Shown here piece by piece: positions 48,406 to 57,188 of a stretch of DNA of 64,000 nt (position 1 is the first letter of the stretch; each line of letters opens with the position of its first letter). The DNA is taken from the IMG/VR virus record IMGVR_UViG_3300032093_009077, positions 1 to 64,000 of that record, one strand, 5' to 3'. This DNA comes from a virus. The notes under the pieces were generated by a model. That model was given only the letters and a program-made list of their open reading frames with translations. It was not told where the DNA came from and did no database searches. The position numbers and the translations under genes were made by a program.

Positions 48406-50175
48406 ATGCCGTTAACACAAATTCAACCAGGTTCTTATGAAGCCGCATCAATTAACACAACAGATTTAGGTGCAAATGTAACGGCAACTTATGCGACCTA
48501 TGCGGCCGTTGCAGCCAATCTTACACCAAGAATCACTACAGTCAATGTCGCCAATAGTTCTTATACAGTATTAGATGATACTGCTGTAAATACAGCTGGT
48601 GGATATCTAGTAATTACTGGTGCAAACTTTCAATCTGGTGCTATTGTAACAATCGATACAACAAATGCAACAAGCACTACATTTATTAACAGTACTACAT
48701 TAAGAGTTCAAACACAATCAAGAACTGCTGGTTCATATAATTTATATGTTACAAATCCAGATGGTGGAACTGCAATTAAAATTTTAGGTGTAACTTACTC
48801 AAATACTCCAATATGGGGTACAGCAGCCACTTTAAGTGGTCAGGTATCTAATACGGCCTTTGCTGTAAACATTAGTGCCAATTCAGATTCAGCTGTAACT
48901 TATAGCAATACTACGGCATTACCAGCAGGTACCACATTATTGGCTAATGGGCTTTTTTATGGTACTGTAAGTATTGGTGCAGAAACTACGTATTCATTTG
49001 ATGTAAATGCTATTGATGCTGAGTTACAAGATACACCAAGAACATTTAGCTTGACGGTTACAGTACCACCTCCTTGGATCACAGGAGCATTATGGGTTTG
49101 GGGTGATGATACTAACGGTCAGTCTGGATTAAATGTTCCAGTTAATACAACTAGATCAAGTCCTGTTCAAGTTGGATCAGATACTACATGGACAAGTGAA
49201 CAAGGTGCTAATGGCGCAACTAATGGCAGTAGAATTGCCATAAAAACTAATAATACTTTATGGGCTTGGGGTTCTGGCACCGGTGGCATTTTAGGACTTA
49301 ATGATGCTATTAATCGATCAAGTCCTGTGCAAATAGGTACAGCAACAAATTGGAGTAAAGTCGGTCAAGGCCAAGGTGGAACATGTTTTTTCGCAATTAA
49401 AACTGATGGTACTCTTTGGACTTGGGGACCATCTAATGCAGTAATGGGACTTAATGATGCTATTCACCATTCTAATAATCGATCAAGTCCTACTCAAATA
49501 GGCACAGAAACAACCTGGAATGGCATTTGGGCTGGCCAAAACGTTGTAACTGCTACTAAAACTGATAATACATTATGGGTTTGGGGTTCTGGCTCTAATG
49601 GTTCATTGGGACTTAATGATGTTATTAATCGATCAAGTCCTACTCAAGTAACATTTTCAAATTGGTCAAAAATTAATGTTGGTCAGTTTTTAATATCTAT
49701 TGTTAAAACAGATGGTACTCTTTGGATGTTTGGAGGAAATAATATTCAAGGAGTTTACGGAAATGATACTGCCGTCAATGTATCAAGCCCAATACAAATT
49801 GGTTCTTCTACAAATTGGCGAGAAGTCTGGCCAGGTCAAACAGTATGTTTTGGAGTTAAAACAGATGGAACAGCATGGGTTTGGGGAAGTTCTGCATATG
49901 GTAACACAGGTTTGAATGATCTTGTTTCTCGATCAAGTCCAACACAATTAGGATCACTTACTACATGGAAATCTGGTAGAATATTTGGTGGTCATGCATT
50001 GGCTATTACAACTTCAAATCAATTATTTACATGGGGAAGAAATATTAATGGAATGCTTGGAGACAATATAACATACGGCGCTAATAGATCTTCTCCTGCT
50101 CAAGTAGGATCTGCAACAAATTGGCAATTTGCACAAATAGGCGGTACAACAACAGCATTTGCACTTCGCTCATAA
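48406..50175 (+). CDS. RCC1-repeat tail fibre/adhesin, + strand copy
   Basis: 589 residues. The N-terminal 65 residues probably attach to the virion (MPLTQIQPGSYEAASINTTD). Next is an IPT/TIG-like domain (YLVITGANFQSGAIVTI), then an Ig-like putative domain ending DTPRTFSLTVTV (about 215). Residues 225-589 are about seven RCC1-type repeats (SSPVQVGS..W..., LWAWGSGTGG.LGLND), likely a beta-propeller for receptor binding. A close paralogue is on the minus strand at 62075-63841. Confidence 0.85.
   Translation: MPLTQIQPGSYEAASINTTDLGANVTATYATYAAVAANLTPRITTVNVANSSYTVLDDTAVNTAGGYLVITGANFQSGAIVTIDTTNATSTTFINSTTLRVQTQSRTAGSYNLYVTNPDGGTAIKILGVTYSNTPIWGTAATLSGQVSNTAFAVNISANSDSAVTYSNTTALPAGTTLLANGLFYGTVSIGAETTYSFDVNAIDAELQDTPRTFSLTVTVPPPWITGALWVWGDDTNGQSGLNVPVNTTRSSPVQVGSDTTWTSEQGANGATNGSRIAIKTNNTLWAWGSGTGGILGLNDAINRSSPVQIGTATNWSKVGQGQGGTCFFAIKTDGTLWTWGPSNAVMGLNDAIHHSNNRSSPTQIGTETTWNGIWAGQNVVTATKTDNTLWVWGSGSNGSLGLNDVINRSSPTQVTFSNWSKINVGQFLISIVKTDGTLWMFGGNNIQGVYGNDTAVNVSSPIQIGSSTNWREVWPGQTVCFGVKTDGTAWVWGSSAYGNTGLNDLVSRSSPTQLGSLTTWKSGRIFGGHALAITTSNQLFTWGRNINGMLGDNITYGANRSSPAQVGSATNWQFAQIGGTTTAFALRS
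48430..49070. repeat. long inverted homology between the two fibre genes (partner about 63170-63820)
   Basis: The 5' thirds of the two fibre genes match closely in opposite orientation, including identical runs such as ACACCAAGAATCACTAC and TATGCGACCTATGCG. The RCC1 parts also share repeated GATCAAGTCC-type blocks. Recombination between them could invert the segment between or convert one gene by the other. Confidence 0.65.
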
Positions 50176-50193
50176 AATAACAGAGAAAAACAA

Positions 50194-50355
50194 ATGGCAC
50201 TCACTAAAATATCTTCAAATGAAATTCAAACTGGTGCAGTTACATCAGATAAAATTGCAACCAACGTATCACTTGGTGGTCCTCAAATAGGTACAGCAAC
50301 AACATGGAAAAATGTTTATCCATTATATTATGGTCAACTAGGTATTGGTGAATAA
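50194..50355 (+). pseudogene. internally deleted remnant of a third RCC1 fibre
   Basis: 53 codons. The start MALTKISSNEIQTGAVTSDK resembles the virion-attachment end of such fibres; it then jumps to GPQIGTATTWKN, an RCC1 repeat fragment, and stops. The intervening domains are absent. It lies directly after the intact fibre, as expected for a duplicated gene that collapsed by recombination between repeats. It may still be translated. Confidence 0.65.
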
Positions 50356-50356
50356 A

Positions 50357-50776
50357 ATGAAATCTTTAATCCTCTCCATACTCCTTACAACCACTCTTTC
50401 AGGCTGTGCGGTTGGTTATAAAGTCTACGATGCCTTCTTTATGGCTAAATATGATAACCTTGAATATGCATTGACCAACAAAGTCCGCACACTATCTGAA
50501 TTGGCTGTTGAAGATTGTAAAGACCAAAGCAAATCAAAAGATAATTTTGAAGGTCTCTATTTCATTTCAGTAGAGTTGAAAAACTTTACACAATATTTAC
50601 CTGATAATCCTGATGCTCACAAATTGGCAGGCAACCTCGTAGAATTAACAAAACAAGGAAGGGAATTGTATGCTAAAGGTACTGGTGTTTCTGAAGGTTT
50701 TTGCCGAATCAAGTTACAACAAATTAATCGGTCTGCTGAAGTGGCCCAAAAAGTAATAGGAAAGAAACCAAGATGA
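50357..50776 (+). CDS. phage lipoprotein, unknown role
   Basis: 139 residues from ATG 50357. Signal peptide and lipobox TLSGC (Cys17). The mature part is helical and has a pair of Cys (VEDCKDQS, GFCRIKLQ). It is the second lipoprotein after 48035. Could be an alternative o-spanin or a superinfection-exclusion lipoprotein; neither is shown. Overlaps the next gene by 4 nt. Confidence 0.72.
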   Translation: MKSLILSILLTTTLSGCAVGYKVYDAFFMAKYDNLEYALTNKVRTLSELAVEDCKDQSKSKDNFEGLYFISVELKNFTQYLPDNPDAHKLAGNLVELTKQGRELYAKGTGVSEGFCRIKLQQINRSAEVAQKVIGKKPR

Positions 50777-50979
50777 CTTTAAATGAAATAGATGCTTCAT
50801 ATCGTGAAGCTACATCAATGTTTGAACAAGGTGAAATTACCAAAGAAGAATATTTAAATTTTCTTCGTGGGTTTGAAATTGAAAAAACCGTAACAATGAA
50901 CGCAGAAGAAATGCAGCAGAAAGAACAACTTCATGCTGCAATTACAACTGCTATTTCAATTGTGAGTGCTTTGGCGTGA
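50773..50979 (+). CDS. small helical protein upstream of holin candidate
   Basis: 68 residues. Helical (SYREATSMFEQGEITKEEYL, FLRGFEIEKTVTM) with a weakly hydrophobic C-terminus (ITTAISIVSALA). Overlaps both neighbours by 4 nt, within a lysis/membrane gene group. Unknown function. Confidence 0.68.
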   Translation: MTLNEIDASYREATSMFEQGEITKEEYLNFLRGFEIEKTVTMNAEEMQQKEQLHAAITTAISIVSALA

Positions 50980-51209
50980 ATTGGTTTCACAGCATGTTAT
51001 CTGATGGTACAGATGATCTTATCAGCAGTAAAAGAGCAGTAACAATCGCCGCATTTGTTTTGTGTGCTATCGCCTTTGTTGCAGATTTATTTTGGGATTA
51101 TAAGGTAGATCCAAATGTGTTTGAGGGTATGATGTATATTGCCATCGCCGGCCTTGGAGTTACTGCCTCAGAAAAATTTGCTAAAAAGAGCGAGGCACCA
51201 AAACTATGA
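50976..51209 (+). CDS. holin candidate
   Basis: 77 residues, GTG start in a GTGA overlap. Two transmembrane segments (about 22-42 AVTIAAFVLCAIAFVADLF and 50-66 FEGMMYIAIAGLGVTA) with a short loop and a lysine-rich tail (EKFAKKSEAPKL), the class II holin layout. Neighbours are a lipoprotein, spanin-like genes and coiled-coil membrane proteins; the endolysin is at 17353. Confidence 0.65.
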   Translation: MNWFHSMLSDGTDDLISSKRAVTIAAFVLCAIAFVADLFWDYKVDPNVFEGMMYIAIAGLGVTASEKFAKKSEAPKL

Positions 51210-51412
51210 AAATAAATAATATGTCTTACCATTTACAAGATGTTACACTAACCCCTGTTGAACCAAAACGTTTTGCAGAATATGTGCAAGATAAACAACA
51301 AACGGATGCAGAAGTAAAAGCGGTTCTTGAAAAAATAGATCAAGAAATGGTAGATTTGAAATGCCTACTATCACAAATTGCCGCAATAAGGTGTAACAAA
51401 GATGTATCCTGA
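51206..51412 (+). CDS. small protein, unknown
   Basis: 68 residues, predicted helical coiled coil (DKQQTDAEVKAVLEKIDQEM) with two Cys in the C-terminal part. Overlaps the holin candidate by 4 nt and the next gene by 11 nt. Alternative start at ATG 51221. Not recognised. Confidence 0.65.
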   Translation: MKINNMSYHLQDVTLTPVEPKRFAEYVQDKQQTDAEVKAVLEKIDQEMVDLKCLLSQIAAIRCNKDVS

Positions 51413-51875
51413 AGAAGAAAAAATACACAACATAGAAATGAAAGTTGGCTTGCTCGAAAAAGATATACAGCAAGTTGATCGTGTGTGTGAAAAACTATCC
51501 GAATCAATTGAAAAGATTCAAGAAATGAATGACAACATGATTCGTATGTTGACTATTCATGAACAACGCCATGAACAGCACGAAAAGGCAGAAGATAATT
51601 TGCAAGAAGATATTAAAGAACTGCACTCAAGAATTACCACAATTAGCCGTGAAATTCATGATAGAATAGATCAGGTCGAATTTCGTATTACCGAAAGACT
51701 TGACAATATTCGTGCCGATCTGATTCGCCATAAAGAAGAAGATGGTGGCAATAAAGTTGGTGCTACATTAAAAGAAATAGACAAATATAAATGGATGATA
51801 TTAGGTGCAGCTATTGCTATCGGTTGGATTATCGGCAACGTCAATCTAGGTGTTTTAGGTACACTTTTCAAATAA
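51402..51875 (+). CDS. coiled-coil tail-anchored membrane protein
   Basis: 157 residues. Long coiled coil from about 5 to 115 (EMKVGLLEKDIQQVDRV, QEDIKELHSRITTIS) and a C-terminal transmembrane helix (WMILGAAIAIGWIIGNVNLG). The XhlA/haemolysin-like layout is often found next to holins. Last gene of the lysis-associated group. Confidence 0.72.
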   Translation: MYPEEEKIHNIEMKVGLLEKDIQQVDRVCEKLSESIEKIQEMNDNMIRMLTIHEQRHEQHEKAEDNLQEDIKELHSRITTISREIHDRIDQVEFRITERLDNIRADLIRHKEEDGGNKVGATLKEIDKYKWMILGAAIAIGWIIGNVNLGVLGTLFK

Positions 51876-51913
51876 ACTTGTTTTTGTTGTAGTTTTCTGT
51901 TACACTTTACATT

Positions 51914-52942
51914 ATGTTATCTGTTGATTCTAAATACATCCGTCTACTCTCATTCCGTCTGCGAAACTTTAAGCAGAAGAATGATTACCTTTGGAATTTT
52001 TCCTGTCCCATATGCGGTGACAGTAAGAAAAATAAAACAAAGGCTCGTGGATATGTGTACCGTAAATTAAATGATTTGTTTTATTCCTGCCATAATTGTG
52101 GTGCAGGGTTAAGTATTGGTAATTTTATAAAGTTCGTTGATGAAAATTTACACAAAGAATACACACTTGAGCGATACACATCAGGTAAGACCAATAACTC
52201 CTCGCTCGCTAACACAGTCCTCAACATCAGCCCACCGAAATTTGATCGAATTGAAAAGGCGAAAACATTTGACCATGCCGAATGGGTCAGCAAACTCCCA
52301 AGTGGACATTTTTGTTTAGATTATGTTTCAAACAGAAAAATACCAATCGAGTTTCACGATAAGTTATTGTTTACTGAGCATTACAAACAATTCATTGATA
52401 CTCTGATACCAAATCATGGCAAAATTTTATATGATGATCCACGACTTGTAATACCCTTTTATGATGAATATGATGAATTAATTGCAGTATCAGGTCGTGC
52501 ATTGGTAAAAAGCGAAAGAGAATTGAGATACATTACGATTCGCACCAATGACTCTCAAAGTAAGTTGATATTTGGCATGGATCGTGTAGATTTATCAAAA
52601 GATGTTTATATTGTAGAAGGACCACTTGATTCATTGTTTATAAGTAACTGTATAGCAAGTGGTGACGCAAATCTTTCATTGACAGCAAAAAATATTTCAG
52701 CAGGTAAAAAGATTTTAATTTTTGATAATGAACCAAGAAATAAAGAAGTGATGAATTTGATGCAAAATGCCATTAAATCCGATCAATATGTCGTTATTTG
52801 GCCTAATACGATGAGAGGTAAAGACATAAACGAAATGATTATGAATGGTTATACTCAAAGTGAGATACAAGAAATTATAAGTAGTAACTCCTTCAAAGGT
52901 CTTGAAGCGCAAGCTAAATTTACATTTTGGAAAAAAATATGA
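51914..52942 (+). CDS. 61: DNA primase gp61
   Basis: 342 residues, as in T4 gp61. N-terminal zinc finger CPICGDSKKN and CHNCGAGLS (about residues 31-60), then a TOPRIM domain with VYIVEGPLDSLF (about 230) and KILIFDNEPRN (about 260). Makes primers with gp41 helicase. No Shine-Dalgarno is visible; a TACACT -10-like element ends 7 bp before the ATG. Overlaps thyX by 4 nt. Confidence 0.93.
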   Translation: MLSVDSKYIRLLSFRLRNFKQKNDYLWNFSCPICGDSKKNKTKARGYVYRKLNDLFYSCHNCGAGLSIGNFIKFVDENLHKEYTLERYTSGKTNNSSLANTVLNISPPKFDRIEKAKTFDHAEWVSKLPSGHFCLDYVSNRKIPIEFHDKLLFTEHYKQFIDTLIPNHGKILYDDPRLVIPFYDEYDELIAVSGRALVKSERELRYITIRTNDSQSKLIFGMDRVDLSKDVYIVEGPLDSLFISNCIASGDANLSLTAKNISAGKKILIFDNEPRNKEVMNLMQNAIKSDQYVVIWPNTMRGKDINEMIMNGYTQSEIQEIISSNSFKGLEAQAKFTFWKKI

Positions 52943-53595
52943 AAGTTGAATTGATTAGTTATTCTCAACCTGATGTATATTTTGTTGAGAATATGACAGA
53001 ATTGGTTGCCTTCTGTGCGAGAGTGTCGAATCCAAGCAATCAATCTAATAAAGATACAAGTGACAAATTGATTCGTTATCTTATCAAACATGCTCATTGG
53101 AGTCCTTTAGAAATGGTGAGCATGTGTTTAGAAATAGAAACTACAAGAGATATTGCGAGACAAATGTTACGTCACCGTTCTTTTTCTTTTCAAGAGTTTA
53201 GTCAAAGATACGCCGATCCAACAAAAGAATTAGATTTTGTAATTCGTGAAGCAAGATTACAAGATGAAAAGAATCGTCAAAATAGTATTGAGACAGAAGA
53301 TAACTTATTACAAATAGAATGGGAAAGAGCTCAGAAAAGAGTTTTGTTTGCAGCCAAAAGAGAATATGAATGGGCTATCAAAAATGGTATTGCAAAAGAA
53401 CAGGCTCGTGCAGTATTACCTGAAGGACTTACAGTATCTAGATTATACATGAATGGAACACTCAGATCATGGATTCACTACATACAACTTCGCTCTGCGA
53501 ATGGCACACAAAAAGAACACATGGAAATTGCACGTAAATGTGCAGAAGTAATCGCCAAAGTATTTCCGATGGCGAATGAATTTGTAACAAAATAA
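52939..53595 (+). CDS. thyX: flavin-dependent thymidylate synthase ThyX
   Basis: 218 residues from ATG 52939. ThyX signature RHRSFSFQEFSQRY (RHRx7S) near residue 74, plus EGLTVSRLYMNGTLRSWIHY, the C-terminal substrate/FAD-binding region. Makes dTMP from dUMP with methylenetetrahydrofolate and FAD, replacing the ThyA-type td gene of T4. Works with dCMP deaminase at 16760. Confidence 0.95.
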   Translation: MKVELISYSQPDVYFVENMTELVAFCARVSNPSNQSNKDTSDKLIRYLIKHAHWSPLEMVSMCLEIETTRDIARQMLRHRSFSFQEFSQRYADPTKELDFVIREARLQDEKNRQNSIETEDNLLQIEWERAQKRVLFAAKREYEWAIKNGIAKEQARAVLPEGLTVSRLYMNGTLRSWIHYIQLRSANGTQKEHMEIARKCAEVIAKVFPMANEFVTK

Positions 53596-53615
53596 TAATA
53601 ACATTGGAGTATTGG

Positions 53616-55412
53616 ATGAACAATATCGTTCACGGCATCACCGTTGATTTCACTAGAGATTCGTTATTTGATGAATTAGGCATTAAAAGGTTAAAAGAAA
53701 GTTATATGCGTGAAGATGAAACTTCACCACAAGAAAGGTTTGCATATGTCTCTAAACATTTTGGGTCGAACATTGAACACTCGCAAAGGCTTTATGAGTA
53801 TTCTTCTCGACATTGGCTTTCTTATAGTACTCCCATTTTATCTTTTGGTCGGAGTAAGCGTGGTCTTCCTATTTCATGTTTTCTTCCATATTTGGATGAT
53901 TCTGCGGAAGGCCTTGTTGATTGTTTATCTGAAGTTAACTGGCTCTCAATGTTAGGTGGAGGTATAGGAATTGGAATTGGAATTCGTAGTTCAGATGATA
54001 AGTCGGTTGGTGTTATGCCTCATTTGCGTACCTATGATGCTTCATCACTTGCTTATCGGCAAGGCCGAACAAGGCGTGGTTCTTACGCTGCTTATCTTGA
54101 TATTTCTCATCCTGATATTCTCATTTTTTTAGAGATGCGTAAACCAACAGGCGACCAAAATATGCGTTGCTTGAATCTACATCATGGCATCAATATTACA
54201 GATGACTTCATGTATCTAATCGAAAAGTGTATGTTAGACCCAAATGCAGATGATACATGGGAACTTAAAGACCCACATAGTGGTGAAGTGCGTGATACGG
54301 TACCTGCTCGTGAATTGTGGCAACGCATACTTGAGATTCGTATGCAAACAGGTGAACCATATTTGCATTTCATTGATACAAGTAATGCAGCGATGCCAGA
54401 GTTTCAAAAGAAATTAGGCCTATCAATCAAACAATCTAATTTGTGTAGTGAAATTATTTTACCAACAGATAAAGAACGCACAGCCGTATGTTGTTTATCA
54501 TCAGTTAATTTGGAGTATTTTGATGAATGGAAATCTGACCCATTATTTTTGCGTGACGTTGCCGAAATGCTTGATAATGTCTTGCAGTACTTTATTGACA
54601 ATGCTCCTGACACTATTGCTCGTGCAAAGTATAGTGCCCAGCGGGAGCGTTCTATTGGTATCGGTGCTCTTGGGTTCCATGCTTATTTGCAGCGAAACAA
54701 TTTGGCTTGGGAATCTGCTTTGGCCACATCAGCCAACAACAAAATCTTTAAACACATTAGAGCACACTTAGATCAAGCAAACATATATCTTGGTAAACAA
54801 AGGGGTGAAGCTCCTGACGCTAAAGGTACCGGTTTACGCTTTAGTCATATGCTCGCTATTGCTCCTAATGCTAGTTCATCCATCATTATGGGTAACACTA
54901 GCCCTTCTGTTGAACCTTTTCGAGCTAATGCTTATCGACAAGACACATTGAGTGGTGCATTTTTAAACAAGAACAAATATTTGGATAAAATCATCAAGGA
55001 GAAATGCGATGCAGACAGTAAACTCGACTACAATGAGATTTGGTCATCAATTATCTCAAACGATGGATCCATTCAACACCTTGACTTTCTCGATGAATGG
55101 ACGAAAGATGTGTATAAAACCTCTATGGAAATTGACCAAAGATGGGTTGTGGACCATGCAGCTAACAGACAAAGTTACATTGACCAAGCGCAATCTATCA
55201 ATCTCTTTTTTCGACCAGATGTTAACGTAAAATATCTCCATGCTGTACACTTTCAAGCATGGAAACAAGGGTTGAAAACACTTTACTATTGTCGTTCTGA
55301 AAAATTGGCCAAAGCCGATAAAGTAAGTAAAAAGATTGAACGCCAAGTGATACAAGAAATTGATTTGAAACAATTGGCGACTGAAGAAGTGTGTTTGGCC
55401 TGTGAAGGTTAA
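53616..55412 (+). CDS. nrdA: ribonucleotide reductase large subunit NrdA
   Basis: 598 residues from ATG 53616 with GGAG 6 bp upstream. Active-site segments: PISCFLPYLDD (first redox Cys), QSNLCSEIILPT and TAVCCLSSVNL, GIGALGFHAYLQ, and the C-terminal EEVCLACEG redox pair. Shorter than T4 NrdA (754) because the N-terminal ATP-cone is missing, so dATP overall inhibition is probably absent. nrdB follows after two sugar genes rather than immediately. Confidence 0.95.
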   Translation: MNNIVHGITVDFTRDSLFDELGIKRLKESYMREDETSPQERFAYVSKHFGSNIEHSQRLYEYSSRHWLSYSTPILSFGRSKRGLPISCFLPYLDDSAEGLVDCLSEVNWLSMLGGGIGIGIGIRSSDDKSVGVMPHLRTYDASSLAYRQGRTRRGSYAAYLDISHPDILIFLEMRKPTGDQNMRCLNLHHGINITDDFMYLIEKCMLDPNADDTWELKDPHSGEVRDTVPARELWQRILEIRMQTGEPYLHFIDTSNAAMPEFQKKLGLSIKQSNLCSEIILPTDKERTAVCCLSSVNLEYFDEWKSDPLFLRDVAEMLDNVLQYFIDNAPDTIARAKYSAQRERSIGIGALGFHAYLQRNNLAWESALATSANNKIFKHIRAHLDQANIYLGKQRGEAPDAKGTGLRFSHMLAIAPNASSSIIMGNTSPSVEPFRANAYRQDTLSGAFLNKNKYLDKIIKEKCDADSKLDYNEIWSSIISNDGSIQHLDFLDEWTKDVYKTSMEIDQRWVVDHAANRQSYIDQAQSINLFFRPDVNVKYLHAVHFQAWKQGLKTLYYCRSEKLAKADKVSKKIERQVIQEIDLKQLATEEVCLACEG

Positions 55413-56190
55413 TGTTGTACTAAGAACTTGCGATAGAGTATCTTTGGCTACCGATAGAATAGTGCCAAAGGATGAATGTATAGTAAGATGTTTACATTCA
55501 CTTGTGTCATCATTGGATGAATATGGCGACTATTCATTACATATTATAGATGATAACTCAAGTGAAGAAACAAAAAATAAAATTAAAGAGATTGCACATT
55601 CTGCTACATTTAATTTTTTACCAGAAAGAAATCAAGATGGGTTAAATGGTAAACAGAAGTCACGTTACTCAGTTAAAGTTGCCTATGATTACATTGATAC
55701 TTTACCTGAAGATGAATTAGTTTACATTGTAGAAGATGATTATTTGCATTATAATTATTCAATACAAAGAATGATTGATGCATGGAAGTTTTTTAGTAGT
55801 TTTGATTTAAGTGTAGACATTGGTATATTTCCACAAGATTTTGCACAATTATATCTACACCCAAGAAATTTATATAACGAAACATACGTCAGGCCATGTA
55901 TTGTGGTTGCAGGACCAGATCGTTACTATCGCACTACATGGTTTACACATGAATCATTTATGGTTCGTAAATCAGTAATAACAAAATATAAAGAAGAATT
56001 TGATAAACTAATGGAGATTGGTGAAATAGATGGCAAATGGGAAGGCACATGTTTATCAAATGTATGGGTAAAACCTGATGTAAAGATGTTGATGCCCATG
56101 AAAACACTTGCTATACATGTAAGTGCCAAAGAAGATATTTCATTCTTCTGCGATGATTTTTATAGGCTATGGGAACAAAACGCATATTAG
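55402..56190 (+). CDS. glycosyltransferase (GT2-like) inserted between nrdA and nrdB
   Basis: 262 residues, GTG start overlapping nrdA by 11 nt. NVVLRTCDRVS, SLHIIDDNSSEETK and VYIVEDDYLHYN (metal-binding E-D-D) are GT-A/GT2 features. Contains YYRTTWFTHESFMVRK near the acceptor region. It probably uses a donor linked to the next gene, UDP-galactopyranose mutase. Confidence 0.78.
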   Translation: MKVNVVLRTCDRVSLATDRIVPKDECIVRCLHSLVSSLDEYGDYSLHIIDDNSSEETKNKIKEIAHSATFNFLPERNQDGLNGKQKSRYSVKVAYDYIDTLPEDELVYIVEDDYLHYNYSIQRMIDAWKFFSSFDLSVDIGIFPQDFAQLYLHPRNLYNETYVRPCIVVAGPDRYYRTTWFTHESFMVRKSVITKYKEEFDKLMEIGEIDGKWEGTCLSNVWVKPDVKMLMPMKTLAIHVSAKEDISFFCDDFYRLWEQNAY

Positions 56191-57188
56191 TTGTAGGTGC
56201 TGGCTTTGCTGGTGCCGTAGTTGCTCGTAAGTTACATGAGGCTGGTTATGATGTAACTGTAATAGATCGCCGTGATCATATTGCTGGTAATGCTTATGAT
56301 TTTCAAAATGGTTTTGGTATTCGTGTGCATAGATATGGTCCACACCTATTTCATACAAATAACGAAGAAGTATTTAAATGGTTGACCAAGTTTACAGATT
56401 GGGTGCCGTACGAACACCACATCAAGGCCAAATTGAAAGATGGTACATTTGTACCTTTTCCTGTAAATAGAAATACATTGAAACATGTAAAGAAAGATGA
56501 TGTATTTAAAGTATTCTTTGAACCTTACTCAAAGAAGATGTGGGGTGAATACTATAAAGAGTTAAGCAAAGATGTTTTTGATCGTGTAAAGCCTAGAGAT
56601 ACAAATGATGATAGGTGTTTTACAGATGAATATCAGTATATGCCAGTTGATGGTTATACTAAGATGTTTGAAAACATATTGAACGGCATCAAAGTTAAAT
56701 TAAGTACTGATTATCATAAATCAATGGAAAATGATTATGACCATATATTTAATTCGATGGCCATAGATGAATATTATGATTATTGTTATGGTGAATTGCC
56801 ATATCGATCAATACGTTTTCATACACACACAGTACCAATTGATGAAATATTACCATGCACCACAGTAAACTTTACTGACGATAATAAGTTTACAAGAGTT
56901 ACAGAATGGAAACAAATACCAATGCATGGTACCAATATGAATTATAGTACAGTTACATATGAAGAACCTTGTGATTATAAAGAAACTGGTGAAAAGTATT
57001 ATCCAGTTATCACAGAAAAAAATAAAGAGTTGTACAAGAAGTATAGAGAAATACAAAATGATAAGGTGACATTTATTGGCCGTTGTGGCCTTTATACCTA
57101 CATGGATATGCATATGGTTATTTCGTCATCGTTATCAATTGCAAAAAAATTTATAAGAGAGAACAAATATGGTAAAGAAGAAGCATAA
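56169..57188 (+). CDS. glf: UDP-galactopyranose mutase
   Basis: FAD enzyme converting UDP-galactopyranose to UDP-galactofuranose. 339 residues, a little shorter than bacterial Glf (about 365-390). FAD-binding VVGAGFAGAVVARKL at the N-terminus, then NAYDFQNGFGIRVHRYGPHL FHT (His and Arg of the active site; split here) and KKMWGEYYKEL. C-terminal VTFIGRCGLYTYMDMH is the second FAD-contact region. Overlaps both neighbours by about 20 nt. Confidence 0.92.
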   Translation: MGTKRILVVGAGFAGAVVARKLHEAGYDVTVIDRRDHIAGNAYDFQNGFGIRVHRYGPHLFHTNNEEVFKWLTKFTDWVPYEHHIKAKLKDGTFVPFPVNRNTLKHVKKDDVFKVFFEPYSKKMWGEYYKELSKDVFDRVKPRDTNDDRCFTDEYQYMPVDGYTKMFENILNGIKVKLSTDYHKSMENDYDHIFNSMAIDEYYDYCYGELPYRSIRFHTHTVPIDEILPCTTVNFTDDNKFTRVTEWKQIPMHGTNMNYSTVTYEEPCDYKETGEKYYPVITEKNKELYKKYREIQNDKVTFIGRCGLYTYMDMHMVISSSLSIAKKFIRENKYGKEEA

